From the NCBI RefSeq assembly GCF_009762775.1, contig NZ_CP046401.1, positions 1,116,001 to 1,180,000 on the forward strand: a DNA stretch of 64,000 bases. The letters run 5' to 3'. Shown here piece after piece: positions 27,601 through 34,379 of the stretch. A program made the position numbers and the translations under genes. The notes below the pieces were generated by a model. That model did no database searches. It was not told where the DNA came from and saw nothing but the letters and a program-made list of their open reading frames with translations. The DNA comes from Maribellus comscasis (GTDB lineage Bacteria; Bacteroidota; Bacteroidia; Bacteroidales; Prolixibacteraceae). Each line of letters begins with the position of its first letter. Position 1 is the stretch's first letter.

Positions 27601-27684
27601 TTTACCATTGACGGTGTTGTTTTTAAACCTTTTTATGAAACATATGGACGGCATTCGGTTTATCTGGATGTTACTTTAAAATAG
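24628..27684 (+). CDS. Secreted GH127-family glycoside hydrolase with LamG domain
   Basis: A 1018-residue secreted enzyme with a signal peptide (about 1-24). A LamG/concanavalin-like domain (about 37-255; LISRYTFEGNAKDWS at its start and YIGKSM...LYDFRIYR at its end) may bind carbohydrate. A short Ig-like segment follows (about 320-360). The catalytic (alpha/alpha)6 domain (about 375-900) has the DUF1680/GH127 signature: KLRGHATGHYLSA, Glu747 and Cys749 in NETCATYNM, and the Cys817-Cys818 pair in TCCNGTALESS. These are the Zn-site residues known in beta-L-arabinofuranosidases. GH146 is a close alternative. The substrate is probably an arabinofuranose-containing glycan. Confidence 0.9.
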   Translation: MKMCKLFVGMIISFYVLGTNSVFAQGGDQILDGIGETGLISRYTFEGNAKDWSRNNLHGSIHGSGFKFEDDDLFGKVLSLPEDGEAFISIPGQSVIGEESLSITGWIYLRAAKSGQLFFDFGKNSQSHFFVAPAGNGNEEGFLAQIITKSDKYIASSPAVAPYKWNHLAVVLNVSAKTLSTYLNGELAGETKSVEMELNQLFDNNSGENNKLYIGKSMASDKPSLNAKLYDFRIYRIPLSERQVKRIHDNALKEEEAVVRTRIEPDRDLPKFPETTPQLYNAYLTSVPDIQVETVVGYLPSLPRYVKGVYSNKIEGPDVRVLWPSPEDNSQVLSPGTYTITGRVAGTDIQPKAFVKVNEEKDPATPNRKLEVFNLDQVVLNTDFHHHKTKFIENRDKFITGLAKTNPDNFLYMFRNAFGQEQPEGAQPLGVWDSQETKLRGHATGHYLSAIAQAYASTGYDASVQANFADKMEYMVNTLYELSQMSGQPKTTGGENVSDPLAVPPGPGKSDFDSDLSVEGIRTDYWNWGKGFISAYPPDQFIMLENGASYGTDNTKIWAPYYTLHKILAGLMDIYEVSGNEKALEIVKCMGDWVFVRLSEVPTQTLISMWNRYIAGEFGGMNEAMARLYRLTNEPRYMEVAQLFDNIRVFFGDAEHAHGLAKNVDMFRGLHANQHIPQIMGALEIYRDSDLPEYYHIADNFWNMATNDYMYSIGGVAGARNPANAECFTSQPATLYENGFSAGGQNETCATYNMLKLTRNLFLFEQRAELMDYYERGLYNHILASVAEHSPANTYHVPLRPGSVKRFGNPDMSGFTCCNGTALESSTKLQNSIYFKSADNKALYINLYVPSTLNWTEKNITVTQTTAFPKEDHTRLIINGNGSFDINVRVPHWATKGFFVKINGKDEKIKASPGSYLTLSRKWKDGDTVELIMPFEFHLEPVMDQQNIASLFYGPVLLAAQEDEPRKEWRKITLNAKDISKSISGDAEQLQFTIDGVVFKPFYETYGRHSVYLDVTLK

Positions 27685-27710
27685 TTACAAGACGTAATAA
27701 AAAACCTGCA

Positions 27711-28346
27711 ATGAAAACTATCGACATCGAAAACTGGGACAGAAAAGAACACTTTCTGTTCTTTAGTCGGATGGATTATCCTCAATATAACATTTGTATG
27801 GATATTGATGTCACAAACTTTCTGGCTTTTATAAAAGCCAGAAAGTTATCGTTTTACTATTCGATGATTTATGTTGCATCAACTGCTTTAAACAGGATAA
27901 AAAATTTCAGATACCGGATAAGAGACGGTAAAGTTGTTTTGCACGATCAGATACATCCTTCATTCACCGATATGGATGAAGATAAAAACGCCGGATTGTT
28001 TAAATTCGTCACACTCGATTTGCGGGGTGATATTGAAACATTTGAAAAAAAAGCAAAAGAGGCGAACAAAAACCAAACGGAGTATTTTGAATTTGAAAAA
28101 CTGGCAGGCCGGGATGATTTGATTTTTATTACCTGTATCCCATGGATTTCTTTTACGCATATTTCGCACACAATTTCCTTAAACAAAAACGATTCTGTCC
28201 CAAGAATTTCCTGGGGGAAATATTTTAAACGCGACGAAAAAGTTTGCTTACCATTTTCTGTTCAGGTAAACCACGCTCTTGTTGACGGCTTGCATATCGG
28301 AAAATATATTGATGAATTGCAGCAATATATAGACAACTTAAAATAG
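27711..28346 (+). CDS. Chloramphenicol-acetyltransferase-fold protein
   Basis: A 211-residue CoA-dependent acyltransferase of the CAT family. The catalytic HxxxDG motif is present (His188, Asp192 and Gly193 in VNHALVDGLH), and the sequence is of normal CAT length. Trimeric CAT enzymes acetylate chloramphenicol, but many chromosomal relatives have other substrates, so drug resistance should not be assumed. It starts 26 bases after the GH127 stop and is probably co-transcribed with it, so a sugar-linked acetyl transfer is conceivable (inference). Confidence 0.87.
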   Translation: MKTIDIENWDRKEHFLFFSRMDYPQYNICMDIDVTNFLAFIKARKLSFYYSMIYVASTALNRIKNFRYRIRDGKVVLHDQIHPSFTDMDEDKNAGLFKFVTLDLRGDIETFEKKAKEANKNQTEYFEFEKLAGRDDLIFITCIPWISFTHISHTISLNKNDSVPRISWGKYFKRDEKVCLPFSVQVNHALVDGLHIGKYIDELQQYIDNLK

Positions 28347-28413
28347 TGTTTTGCGGAATATAAAACAAACTTAAGCGGTGAGCCCTGGTCAAACAAATTT
28401 GTATCTTGCAAGA

Positions 28414-28985
28414 ATGACCGACAATTTCATCGAATATCTGAAAAACTACATTCCTCTCGATAAAGAAGATATTTCAAAATTGTATACTTTTTCTGAAAAA
28501 AAGTGTATAAAAAAAATGAAATGATTTTTTGTGAAGGTAAGATTTCTCACGACATATATTTTGTAATAAAAGGCTGTGTACGGTTTTTTTATAATGTGCA
28601 CGGGAAAGACCGTACAGCGTTTTTCTATACCGAAGGCCAGTTTATTTGCGCAGGCGAAAGCTACACCTTTCAGGTTCCTGCAAAAGAAAACTTTCAGGCC
28701 ATTGAAGAGACTACGCTTATGATATTTAGTCGGAAAAATACAGATAAACTACTGAAAATTTCCCCAAAATTTGAGTTAATTGCACGGATAGCAACCGAAA
28801 ATGAGTTGATAAGCTGTCAAAAAATTATTGCATCTTTTGTTACTCAATCTGCTGAAGAAAGATACAAGGAACTGCTAAACAACAACGGGAAGCTGTTTCA
28901 AAGGGTTCCCCAGCAGTATATCGCGTCGTTTCTGGGTGTATCTCCTGAAACGCTCTGCAGAATAAAAAAAAGAGTGCTGGGCTAA
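28414..28985 (+). CDS. Crp/Fnr-family regulator, interrupted by a -1 frameshift
   Basis: Two overlapping frames together make one ~190-residue Crp/Fnr regulator. The first (ATG at 28414) encodes MTDNFIEYLKNYIPLDKED and the start of the beta roll, ending at a TGA at 28522-28524. The second, from about 28497 on, continues with YKKNEMIFCEGKISHDIYF and the rest of the beta roll, then a winged helix with IASFLGVSPETLCRIKKR. The join requires a -1 shift; the zero frame reads A AAA AAG at 28497-28503, a classic -1 slip heptamer. Alternatives are a sequencing error in the A run, a true broken gene, or a shorter protein from GTG 28503. There are no FNR-type cysteines in the N-terminus. Confidence 0.72.
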
Positions 28986-29005
28986 TTCTTGACGAAGGTC
29001 AAGAA
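28986..29005. promoter_or_regulatory. FNR/CRP-type operator palindrome
   Basis: TTCTTGAC (28986-28993) and GTCAAGAA (28998-29005) are perfect 8-base arms around GAAG. The core TTGAC-N4-GTCAA has the form of Crp/Fnr-family boxes. It starts at the base after the Crp/Fnr stop codon and lies about 40 bases before the inferred start of the next transcript. No T-tract follows, so it is not a terminator. Confidence 0.6.
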
Positions 29006-29024
29006 GATCTGTAAAAGAGTAAAT

Positions 29025-29032
29025 TACCTTTG
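29025..29032 (+). promoter_or_regulatory. Putative -7 box for the SDR gene
   Basis: TACCTTTG matches TAnnTTTG exactly, 12 bases before the start codon at 29045. No -33 box is seen, which fits an activator-dependent promoter using the palindrome at 28986-29005. Confidence 0.45.
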
Positions 29033-29044
29033 TTTGAAAAAACA

Positions 29045-29902
29045 ATGAAAACAGAAAAAGTATTGATAGCCGGTGCATCGGGGTATTTGGGAAGACACAT
29101 TACCAAACAAATAGTACACTCGGAATACGATTCCAGGCTCATCGTTCGTAACCTGAAAAAATCAGGATTTAATTTATCTGTTTATGATGTGGTTGAAGCA
29201 GAAGTAACAAAACCGGAAACCTTCAAAAACATTTTTAACGAAGTCGATTATGTTATCAGCACCGTAGGCATAACACGGCAGAAGGACGGGTTGACATATA
29301 TGGATGTAGATTACCAGGCCAACGTAAATTTAATTGACGCTGCCAGGGCCGGCGGGGTCAAAAAATTCATTTATGTTTCTGTGCTTAACGGGCAGAAACT
29401 TCGCCATCTGAAAATTGGCGAAGCAAAAGAAAAACTGGTTGATTACCTGAAAAATTCAGGGATGGATTATTCAGTTATACGCCCCAATGGTTTCTTTTCT
29501 GACATGGCTGATTTTTTAAAAATGGCAAAAAGCGGAAAAGTTTATCTTTTTGGCGACGGGAAGTTAAAACTCAATCCGATTCATGGCGACGATCTGGCAG
29601 AGGTTTGTATTCATGCCATCCGTTCAAAAGAAAAGGAAATTAATGTTGGAGGCCCTGATATTCTGAGCCAGAATGAAATTGCAGAACTTGCCCTGAAAGC
29701 CTGTTCAAAACCAGTAAAAATAGTACATTTGCCCGACTGGATAAGAAAAGTTACACTTTGGACAGTAAGAACATTTACATCATCAAAAACATATGGCCCC
29801 ATCGAATTTTTTCTTTCAACAATGGTTATGGAAATGGTGGCTCCCCGATACGGAACTAAAAAACTGGAAGATTTTTTTATTAAAAAAGTGAAAGAACAAT
29901 AA
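29045..29902 (+). CDS. Atypical SDR / NAD(P)-binding protein
   Basis: A 285-residue Rossmann-fold protein of the atypical short-chain dehydrogenase group (NmrA or NDUFA9-like). The dinucleotide loop is IAGASGYLGRHIT, followed by DYVISTVGIT, KKFIYVSVLNG and the SVIRPNGFFSDMADFL segment. A YxxxK motif is not clear, so it may bind a nucleotide for sensing or chaperone-like roles rather than catalyse. The ATG at 29045 is preferred over an in-frame TTG at 29030, which lies inside the -7 box. The upstream palindrome suggests control by a Crp/Fnr protein, most simply the one encoded next to it. Confidence 0.85.
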   Translation: MKTEKVLIAGASGYLGRHITKQIVHSEYDSRLIVRNLKKSGFNLSVYDVVEAEVTKPETFKNIFNEVDYVISTVGITRQKDGLTYMDVDYQANVNLIDAARAGGVKKFIYVSVLNGQKLRHLKIGEAKEKLVDYLKNSGMDYSVIRPNGFFSDMADFLKMAKSGKVYLFGDGKLKLNPIHGDDLAEVCIHAIRSKEKEINVGGPDILSQNEIAELALKACSKPVKIVHLPDWIRKVTLWTVRTFTSSKTYGPIEFFLSTMVMEMVAPRYGTKKLEDFFIKKVKEQ

Positions 29903-30103
29903 CCTTTAACAGAAGACCTTCATTATCACGATTACAATATCTTTTTTTTATGCGAATTTTGGCTCCCGGCTCTCTCCCGCAAAAGAAAACAAACAAACTA
30001 AGTGTTGAAAATTTCAGATGAAATAATTTCAGACAAAAAAGCCTTAAATCACCTGCGAGTCGGTTTATTTTATTATCTTACTGCAAAACAAAAGGATTGT
30101 ATT

Positions 30104-30475
30104 ATGAAATTAGGAGCGTTTTCTGTGAGTTTGAATGTGAAAGACATCAAAGTTTCAAAACAATTTTATGAAAACCTGGGATTCTCCGTTTTTGCAGGAG
30201 ATGTAACACAAAATTACCTCATCATGAAAAATGAAAATTCATTGATTGGCTTATTCCAGGGAATGTTTGAAAATAATATCCTGACGTTCAATCCCGGCTG
30301 GGACGAGAATGCCAACACGCTCAAAAATTTTGACGATGTGCGTGACATTCAGAAAGATTTAAAAAGTAAAGGTATTAATCTGGAACGTGAAGCCGATGAA
30401 AACACCAGTGGTCCGGAAAATATCGTTTTATTTGATCCTGACGGTAATGTGATTCTGATTGATCAACATGTGTAA
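30104..30475 (+). CDS. VOC-superfamily (glyoxalase-like) protein
   Basis: A 123-residue vicinal-oxygen-chelate protein starting MKLGAFSVSLNVKDIKVSKQ. The paired beta-alpha-beta-beta-beta modules are visible, with FYENLGF after the first helix and NIVLFDPDGNVILIDQH at the end. The usual metal ligands are only partly present, so the reaction is unknown. The open frame extends upstream to a GTG at 30002, but the family starts just before the first strand, so the ATG at 30104 is chosen. A terminator follows. Confidence 0.85.
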   Translation: MKLGAFSVSLNVKDIKVSKQFYENLGFSVFAGDVTQNYLIMKNENSLIGLFQGMFENNILTFNPGWDENANTLKNFDDVRDIQKDLKSKGINLEREADENTSGPENIVLFDPDGNVILIDQHV

Positions 30476-30483
30476 AAAAAAAA

Positions 30484-30516
30484 CGCCTCCGAAAAATCGG
30501 AAGCGCTCTGTTTTTT
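30484..30516 (+). terminator. Intrinsic terminator after the VOC gene
   Basis: CGCCTCCGA (30484-30492) pairs with TCGGAAGCG (30497-30505) apart from one mismatch, and a T run follows at 30511-30516. It lies between converging genes. Confidence 0.65.
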
Positions 30517-30528
30517 ATGTGGTGAAGT

Positions 30529-31722
30529 CTAATTTTCCACAAGTAATTTGTCGGCCATTGCATTAGCCAGTTTTACCAATTCTGCTTTTTTATCGGTCTT
30601 TAATGCCCCCATTTCTTCAATTGGGTCATACACCATTTCCCATTTTATTTTTTCAGCAAATAATTTTAGATTTTTTACACCTCCGCCATTCCAGGAATAG
30701 TTTCCAAAAACTCCAAGGTAGTGGTCTTTGGGCGCCATATGTTCGATGGTAGAAAGCAAAATTTCAACATTCGGGAATAGTGAATTATTGTAAGCCGGGC
30801 TCCCGACAATAAATCCTTTATATTTAAAAATATCGTTAATTATATATGAAGAGTGGGTTTTTGAGGCGTCGTAAACCCGAATGTTTTTGATACCGCGAAC
30901 CGCCAGCTGGCGTGCAATAACTTCTGCCATCCGCTGGGTATTTCCATACATCGAGCCATAAACAATAACCACACCACAATCTAAATCATACGAACTCCAT
31001 TTGTTATAACGTGTAAGTACCCAATCCAAATCACTTCTCCAAATAGGCCCGTGGGTAGCGGCAATCATTTTTATATCAAGCGGCGCCAGCTTTTTAATGG
31101 CGCGCTGGGTATGCGGGCAATATTTCCCAACAATATTGGTGAAATAACGCATAACTTCCACTTCATAAAAATCGAGGTTTATCTCATCATCAAAAATACC
31201 ACCATCAAGTGTACCGTAACTACCAAACGCGTCGCCCGAGAATACAATTTTTGAAGTTTCCTCGTATGTAACCATGGTTTCGGGCCAATGAACCATTGGA
31301 ATCATCTGGAATTGCAACTTGTGTTTTCCCAAATCAATTCTATAATCATCATACACTTCCACCACATTTTTAGGTGTCAGGTAAAAACTTTCCACAAAAC
31401 CAAACGTCTTTTTGTTTCCAACTAATTTGATATCCGGATATTTCTGAATAATACTTTTTAATGCACCCGAGTGGTCGGGTTCCATGTGGTTTATGATTAA
31501 ATAGTCAATGGCACGATCTCCGATAATTCCCTCAATTTCATCCAAATACTCATCAATAAACGAGCGTTCAACTGTATCGACAAGTGCAATTTTTTCGTCA
31601 ACAATTAAATAGGAGTTATATGAAATTCCATGCGGAATAGGCCAGATATTTTCAAAAAGATGGGTACGACGATCGTTAAACCCTAAAAAATAAATGTCTT
31701 CCGAAAGATTTACCTGTTGCAT
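30529..31722 (-). CDS. Flavodiiron protein (FprA family)
   Basis: A 397-residue A-type flavoprotein that reduces O2 to water and/or NO to N2O in the cytoplasm, protecting anaerobic metabolism. The N-terminal metallo-beta-lactamase-like domain (about 1-250) has the di-iron ligands HMEPDH (79-84) and further His/Asp ligands in MVHWPETM, FSGDAFGSYG and ATHGPIW. The C-terminal flavodoxin domain (about 255-397) has the FMN loop YGSMYGNTQ. No rubredoxin domain is fused, so electrons must come from a separate donor. It seems to be a single gene. Confidence 0.94.
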   Translation of the reverse strand: MQQVNLSEDIYFLGFNDRRTHLFENIWPIPHGISYNSYLIVDEKIALVDTVERSFIDEYLDEIEGIIGDRAIDYLIINHMEPDHSGALKSIIQKYPDIKLVGNKKTFGFVESFYLTPKNVVEVYDDYRIDLGKHKLQFQMIPMVHWPETMVTYEETSKIVFSGDAFGSYGTLDGGIFDDEINLDFYEVEVMRYFTNIVGKYCPHTQRAIKKLAPLDIKMIAATHGPIWRSDLDWVLTRYNKWSSYDLDCGVVIVYGSMYGNTQRMAEVIARQLAVRGIKNIRVYDASKTHSSYIINDIFKYKGFIVGSPAYNNSLFPNVEILLSTIEHMAPKDHYLGVFGNYSWNGGGVKNLKLFAEKIKWEMVYDPIEEMGALKTDKKAELVKLANAMADKLLVEN

Positions 31723-31844
31723 AATTCTGATGGTTTAAATTCAACTGTTTTGGCGCGAATTTAATCATTTTGAACCGAAAGCAATACATTCGCAAAAACC
31801 AGAAAGAGAATTAAAAACGATTAGATAATACAAAATCAGGAGCG

Positions 31845-31878
31845 TTTCGGAGCGGTTTATAAAATTATCGTATTTTTG
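31845..31878 (+). promoter_or_regulatory. Putative mltG promoter
   Basis: TATTTTTG (31871-31878) matches the -7 consensus exactly, with TTTC (31845-31848) 22 bases upstream as a -33-like element. It overlaps a possible TTG start at 31876, which supports the ATG at 31906. Confidence 0.5.
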
Positions 31879-31905
31879 ACACGCAGATTTTGTAAAAACA
31901 AAAGG

Positions 31906-32967
31906 ATGACCATTGATCAGAAAAGCAAAATTATGATGTTCCCAAAAATCGGGAAATTTATTATCATCTTTTTTTCTATCGCATTTATTGTTGCCGGGGT
32001 GCGGGCATATCAGCTCTACCGATATGTTTTTGAAGAAAATGTAAAAAATGAATATGTTCTGATTATTCCTGAAAATGCGACCTATGGCCAAGTTACCGAT
32101 AGCCTTGTTACCAACGATATACTTATAAGTGTGAAAGCGTTCAAATGGGTGGCAAAAAAGAAAAATTACCCAATGGCAATTAAGCCGGGCCGCTACCTTT
32201 TTGAAAAAGGCATGAACAGCAATGAAATAGTAAATATGCTTCGCGGGGGATTACAGGAACCAATTGATGTGACTTTTAACAATGTACACTTTAAAGAAGA
32301 TTTGGCCGGAAAAGTAAGCAAGTACATCCAGGCAGATTCTCTTTCGATTCTGAATCTTTTTTATAACAACGAAAAAATTAAGGAATACGGTTTTTCACCT
32401 GAAACTTTCCGCGCCATGTTTATTCCGAATACCTATGAATTTTACTGGACTACTTCGGCAGATGAATTTGCCGACCGGATGAAACTGGAATATGAGCGCT
32501 TTTGGAATGAAGAACGCCGGGCAAAAGCAGCAGAACTAAATCTGACCCCGGTGGAAGTTATAACACTTGCTTCCATTGTTCAGTCCGAAACATCAAAAAA
32601 AGAAGAGTTGCCGGTTATTGCCGGATTGTATATCAACCGATTAAAACGCGGTCAGCTTTTGCAGGCCGATCCGACGGTAAAATACGCCGTTGGCGATTTT
32701 TCGCTAAAAAGAATACTAAACAGACACCTTGAAATTGAATCGCCTTACAATACTTATAAATATGTAGGCTTACCACCGGGCCCTATTAATTTTCCTGAAA
32801 CCGCTACAATTGATGCTGTTTTAAATTACGAAAAACACAACTATATATACATGTGTGCCAAACCCGATTTTTCCGGATATCATAATTTTTCGGCCACTTT
32901 GGCACAGCATAACAGAAACGCTGCTGCTTACAGGGCGTTTTTAAATGCCAACAAAATTTATCAGTAA
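31906..32967 (+). CDS. mltG: Endolytic murein transglycosylase MltG
   Basis: A 353-residue YceG/MltG protein that cuts nascent glycan strands next to the inner membrane and sets their length. One N-terminal membrane segment (about 13-33) anchors it. A LysM-like part follows (about 45-115; EYVLIIPENATYGQV), then the catalytic domain with NTYEFYWTTSADEF, the catalytic Glu in SIVQSETSKKEELP, and the YNTYKYVGLPPGPI motif. A longer frame to a TTG at 31876 exists but overlaps the -7 box. It converges with murB. Confidence 0.94.
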   Translation: MTIDQKSKIMMFPKIGKFIIIFFSIAFIVAGVRAYQLYRYVFEENVKNEYVLIIPENATYGQVTDSLVTNDILISVKAFKWVAKKKNYPMAIKPGRYLFEKGMNSNEIVNMLRGGLQEPIDVTFNNVHFKEDLAGKVSKYIQADSLSILNLFYNNEKIKEYGFSPETFRAMFIPNTYEFYWTTSADEFADRMKLEYERFWNEERRAKAAELNLTPVEVITLASIVQSETSKKEELPVIAGLYINRLKRGQLLQADPTVKYAVGDFSLKRILNRHLEIESPYNTYKYVGLPPGPINFPETATIDAVLNYEKHNYIYMCAKPDFSGYHNFSATLAQHNRNAAAYRAFLNANKIYQ

Positions 32968-33033
32968 AAATATCTTTCCTTTTGGAAGGGGGAATTAATT
33001 TGCACGAATTTTCAATTTGAAACAAAAATTATA

Positions 33034-34050
33034 TTAAATGCAGTTAACTTCTCGTTCCAGTTCTACTCCAAACTTATCCAAAACCGATTGTTTAATTTTT
33101 TCCGAGAGTTCATAAATCTGTTTCCCGGTAGCCTTCCCGTAATTTACCAGAACCAAGGCCTGCTTTTCGTGCACACCAACATCTCCATCACGAAAACCTT
33201 TCCAACCGGCCTTTTCAACCAGCCAACCCGCGGCTATCTTCACCTTACCATCTCCTGCCCGATATACCGGAATTTCACCAAACTCTTTTTCAATTTCTTC
33301 TGCCTTATCCATTTCAACAAGCGGATTTTTAAAGAAACTTCCTGCACTGCCCAATTCTTTTACATCGGGTAATTTTGATGAACGAATTTCGTCTACTGCC
33401 TTTTTAATGTTTTCCAGACTAATTACACCTTTCTCGGAAACTTTTGCTTCCAGATTACTGTAGTCGAGCCTGAATTCGGGAAACTTATCCAGTTTAAAAA
33501 CCACGGATGTAATGACAAACCGGTTTTTTAGCTCCTGCTTAAAAATACTGTTGCGATAAGAAAACCGGCATTCCTGATTGGAAAATTCAACTGCCTCATT
33601 TTTTTCCAGATCGTATCCCTTTACTTTTTCGATAACTTCGGAGACTTCCTGTCCGTAGGCACCAATATTTTGAACTGGAGCAGCCCCAACTGTTCCCGGA
33701 ATAAGCGACAGATTTTCAATACCTCCCAATTGAGCATCGACACAATATTTTACAAACTCATCCCAAATTTCACCGGCACCAACCTCCATCCAAATATTTT
33801 GCCGGTCTTCGTTAATTGCATACACTCCGGGAATATTCGGATGAATAACCAAACCTTCAAAATCTTCCAGAAATAAAATATTGCTCCCCTCTCCTACTAC
33901 CAGTATTTTTTCTTCTTTCCAGCTTTCGTTGGATTGCAGGAAAACTGTTAAATCAGCAATTTCTGTAAATTCAAAAAAATACTTTGCTTTTGCTTCTATG
34001 TTAAATGTATTAAATGGCTGGAGAGAGTAATTTTCGAAAAACCGGATCAT
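33034..34050 (-). CDS. murB: UDP-N-acetylenolpyruvoylglucosamine reductase
   Basis: A 338-residue type I MurB, which reduces the MurA product with NADPH to UDP-MurNAc in the cytoplasm. The FAD-binding domain has ILVVGEGSNILFLEDF and LSLIPGTVGAAPVQNIGAYG, the CRFSYRNSIFK segment is present, and the proton-donor serine lies in GSAGSFFKNP. The length is close to E. coli MurB. With murA at 11.4 kb the window holds both early UDP-MurNAc enzymes, but they are unlinked here. Confidence 0.95.
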   Translation of the reverse strand: MIRFFENYSLQPFNTFNIEAKAKYFFEFTEIADLTVFLQSNESWKEEKILVVGEGSNILFLEDFEGLVIHPNIPGVYAINEDRQNIWMEVGAGEIWDEFVKYCVDAQLGGIENLSLIPGTVGAAPVQNIGAYGQEVSEVIEKVKGYDLEKNEAVEFSNQECRFSYRNSIFKQELKNRFVITSVVFKLDKFPEFRLDYSNLEAKVSEKGVISLENIKKAVDEIRSSKLPDVKELGSAGSFFKNPLVEMDKAEEIEKEFGEIPVYRAGDGKVKIAAGWLVEKAGWKGFRDGDVGVHEKQALVLVNYGKATGKQIYELSEKIKQSVLDKFGVELEREVNCI

Positions 34051-34379
34051 TGACTTTTTTTTGTAAAGATAATTTTAATTGTTAAAATCTTCTGTTGAGC
34101 ATTTTATTTCTAACGGCAATAAAACCATTATCTTTTGAAAGAGTACCAACCGGAAATACCGATCGCCTGCATATTGTCATTTTGTTCAATATGCAGTTCT
34201 TCAATGTATCGGCATTATCCATTGCAAAATCTTTTATTTTGCTACGCGGCACTAAATAATACAATTGGTATAAAAAAACAAATTTTATTTTTATTACACA
34301 TAAGTTTATTTTACTTCCGAATAAAAAAATTCTTTAGTAATTTCACCCGCATCCAAATAATCTAATTTCGTCTCGTTCT
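34051..34379. other. Divergent intergenic region, murB / 7TM regulator
   Basis: A 329-base gap between divergent genes. A 60-codon minus-strand frame (34082-34264) crosses it but has no family signal and contains the palindrome, so I do not call it. The clearest structure is the inverted repeat at 34167-34196. Confidence 0.45.
34167..34196. repeat. Inverted repeat upstream of the 7TM regulator
   Basis: CTGCATATTG (34167-34176) and CAATATGCAG (34187-34196) are perfect 10-base arms around a 10-base loop. No T-tract lies on either side. It is a candidate operator or RNA hairpin. Confidence 0.5.

Noticed and set aside
27711..28346. Calling the CAT-fold gene a chloramphenicol resistance determinant
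   Set aside because: The fold and HxxxDG motif are clear, but the chromosomal context next to a GH127 enzyme and the lack of mobile DNA do not support a resistance call from sequence alone.
28503..28985. Reading the Crp/Fnr gene as a normal short protein from GTG 28503
   Set aside because: It would lack the first helix and strand of the beta roll, which are present just upstream in the other frame; a frameshift explains both pieces better.
30002..30103. N-terminal extension of the VOC protein from GTG 30002
   Set aside because: The extra 34 residues do not resemble the family, and the ATG at 30104 begins right at the first strand.
34082..34264. 60-codon minus-strand frame in the murB/7TM regulator gap
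   Set aside because: No recognisable family, composition like non-coding DNA, and it contains the 10-base inverted repeat.
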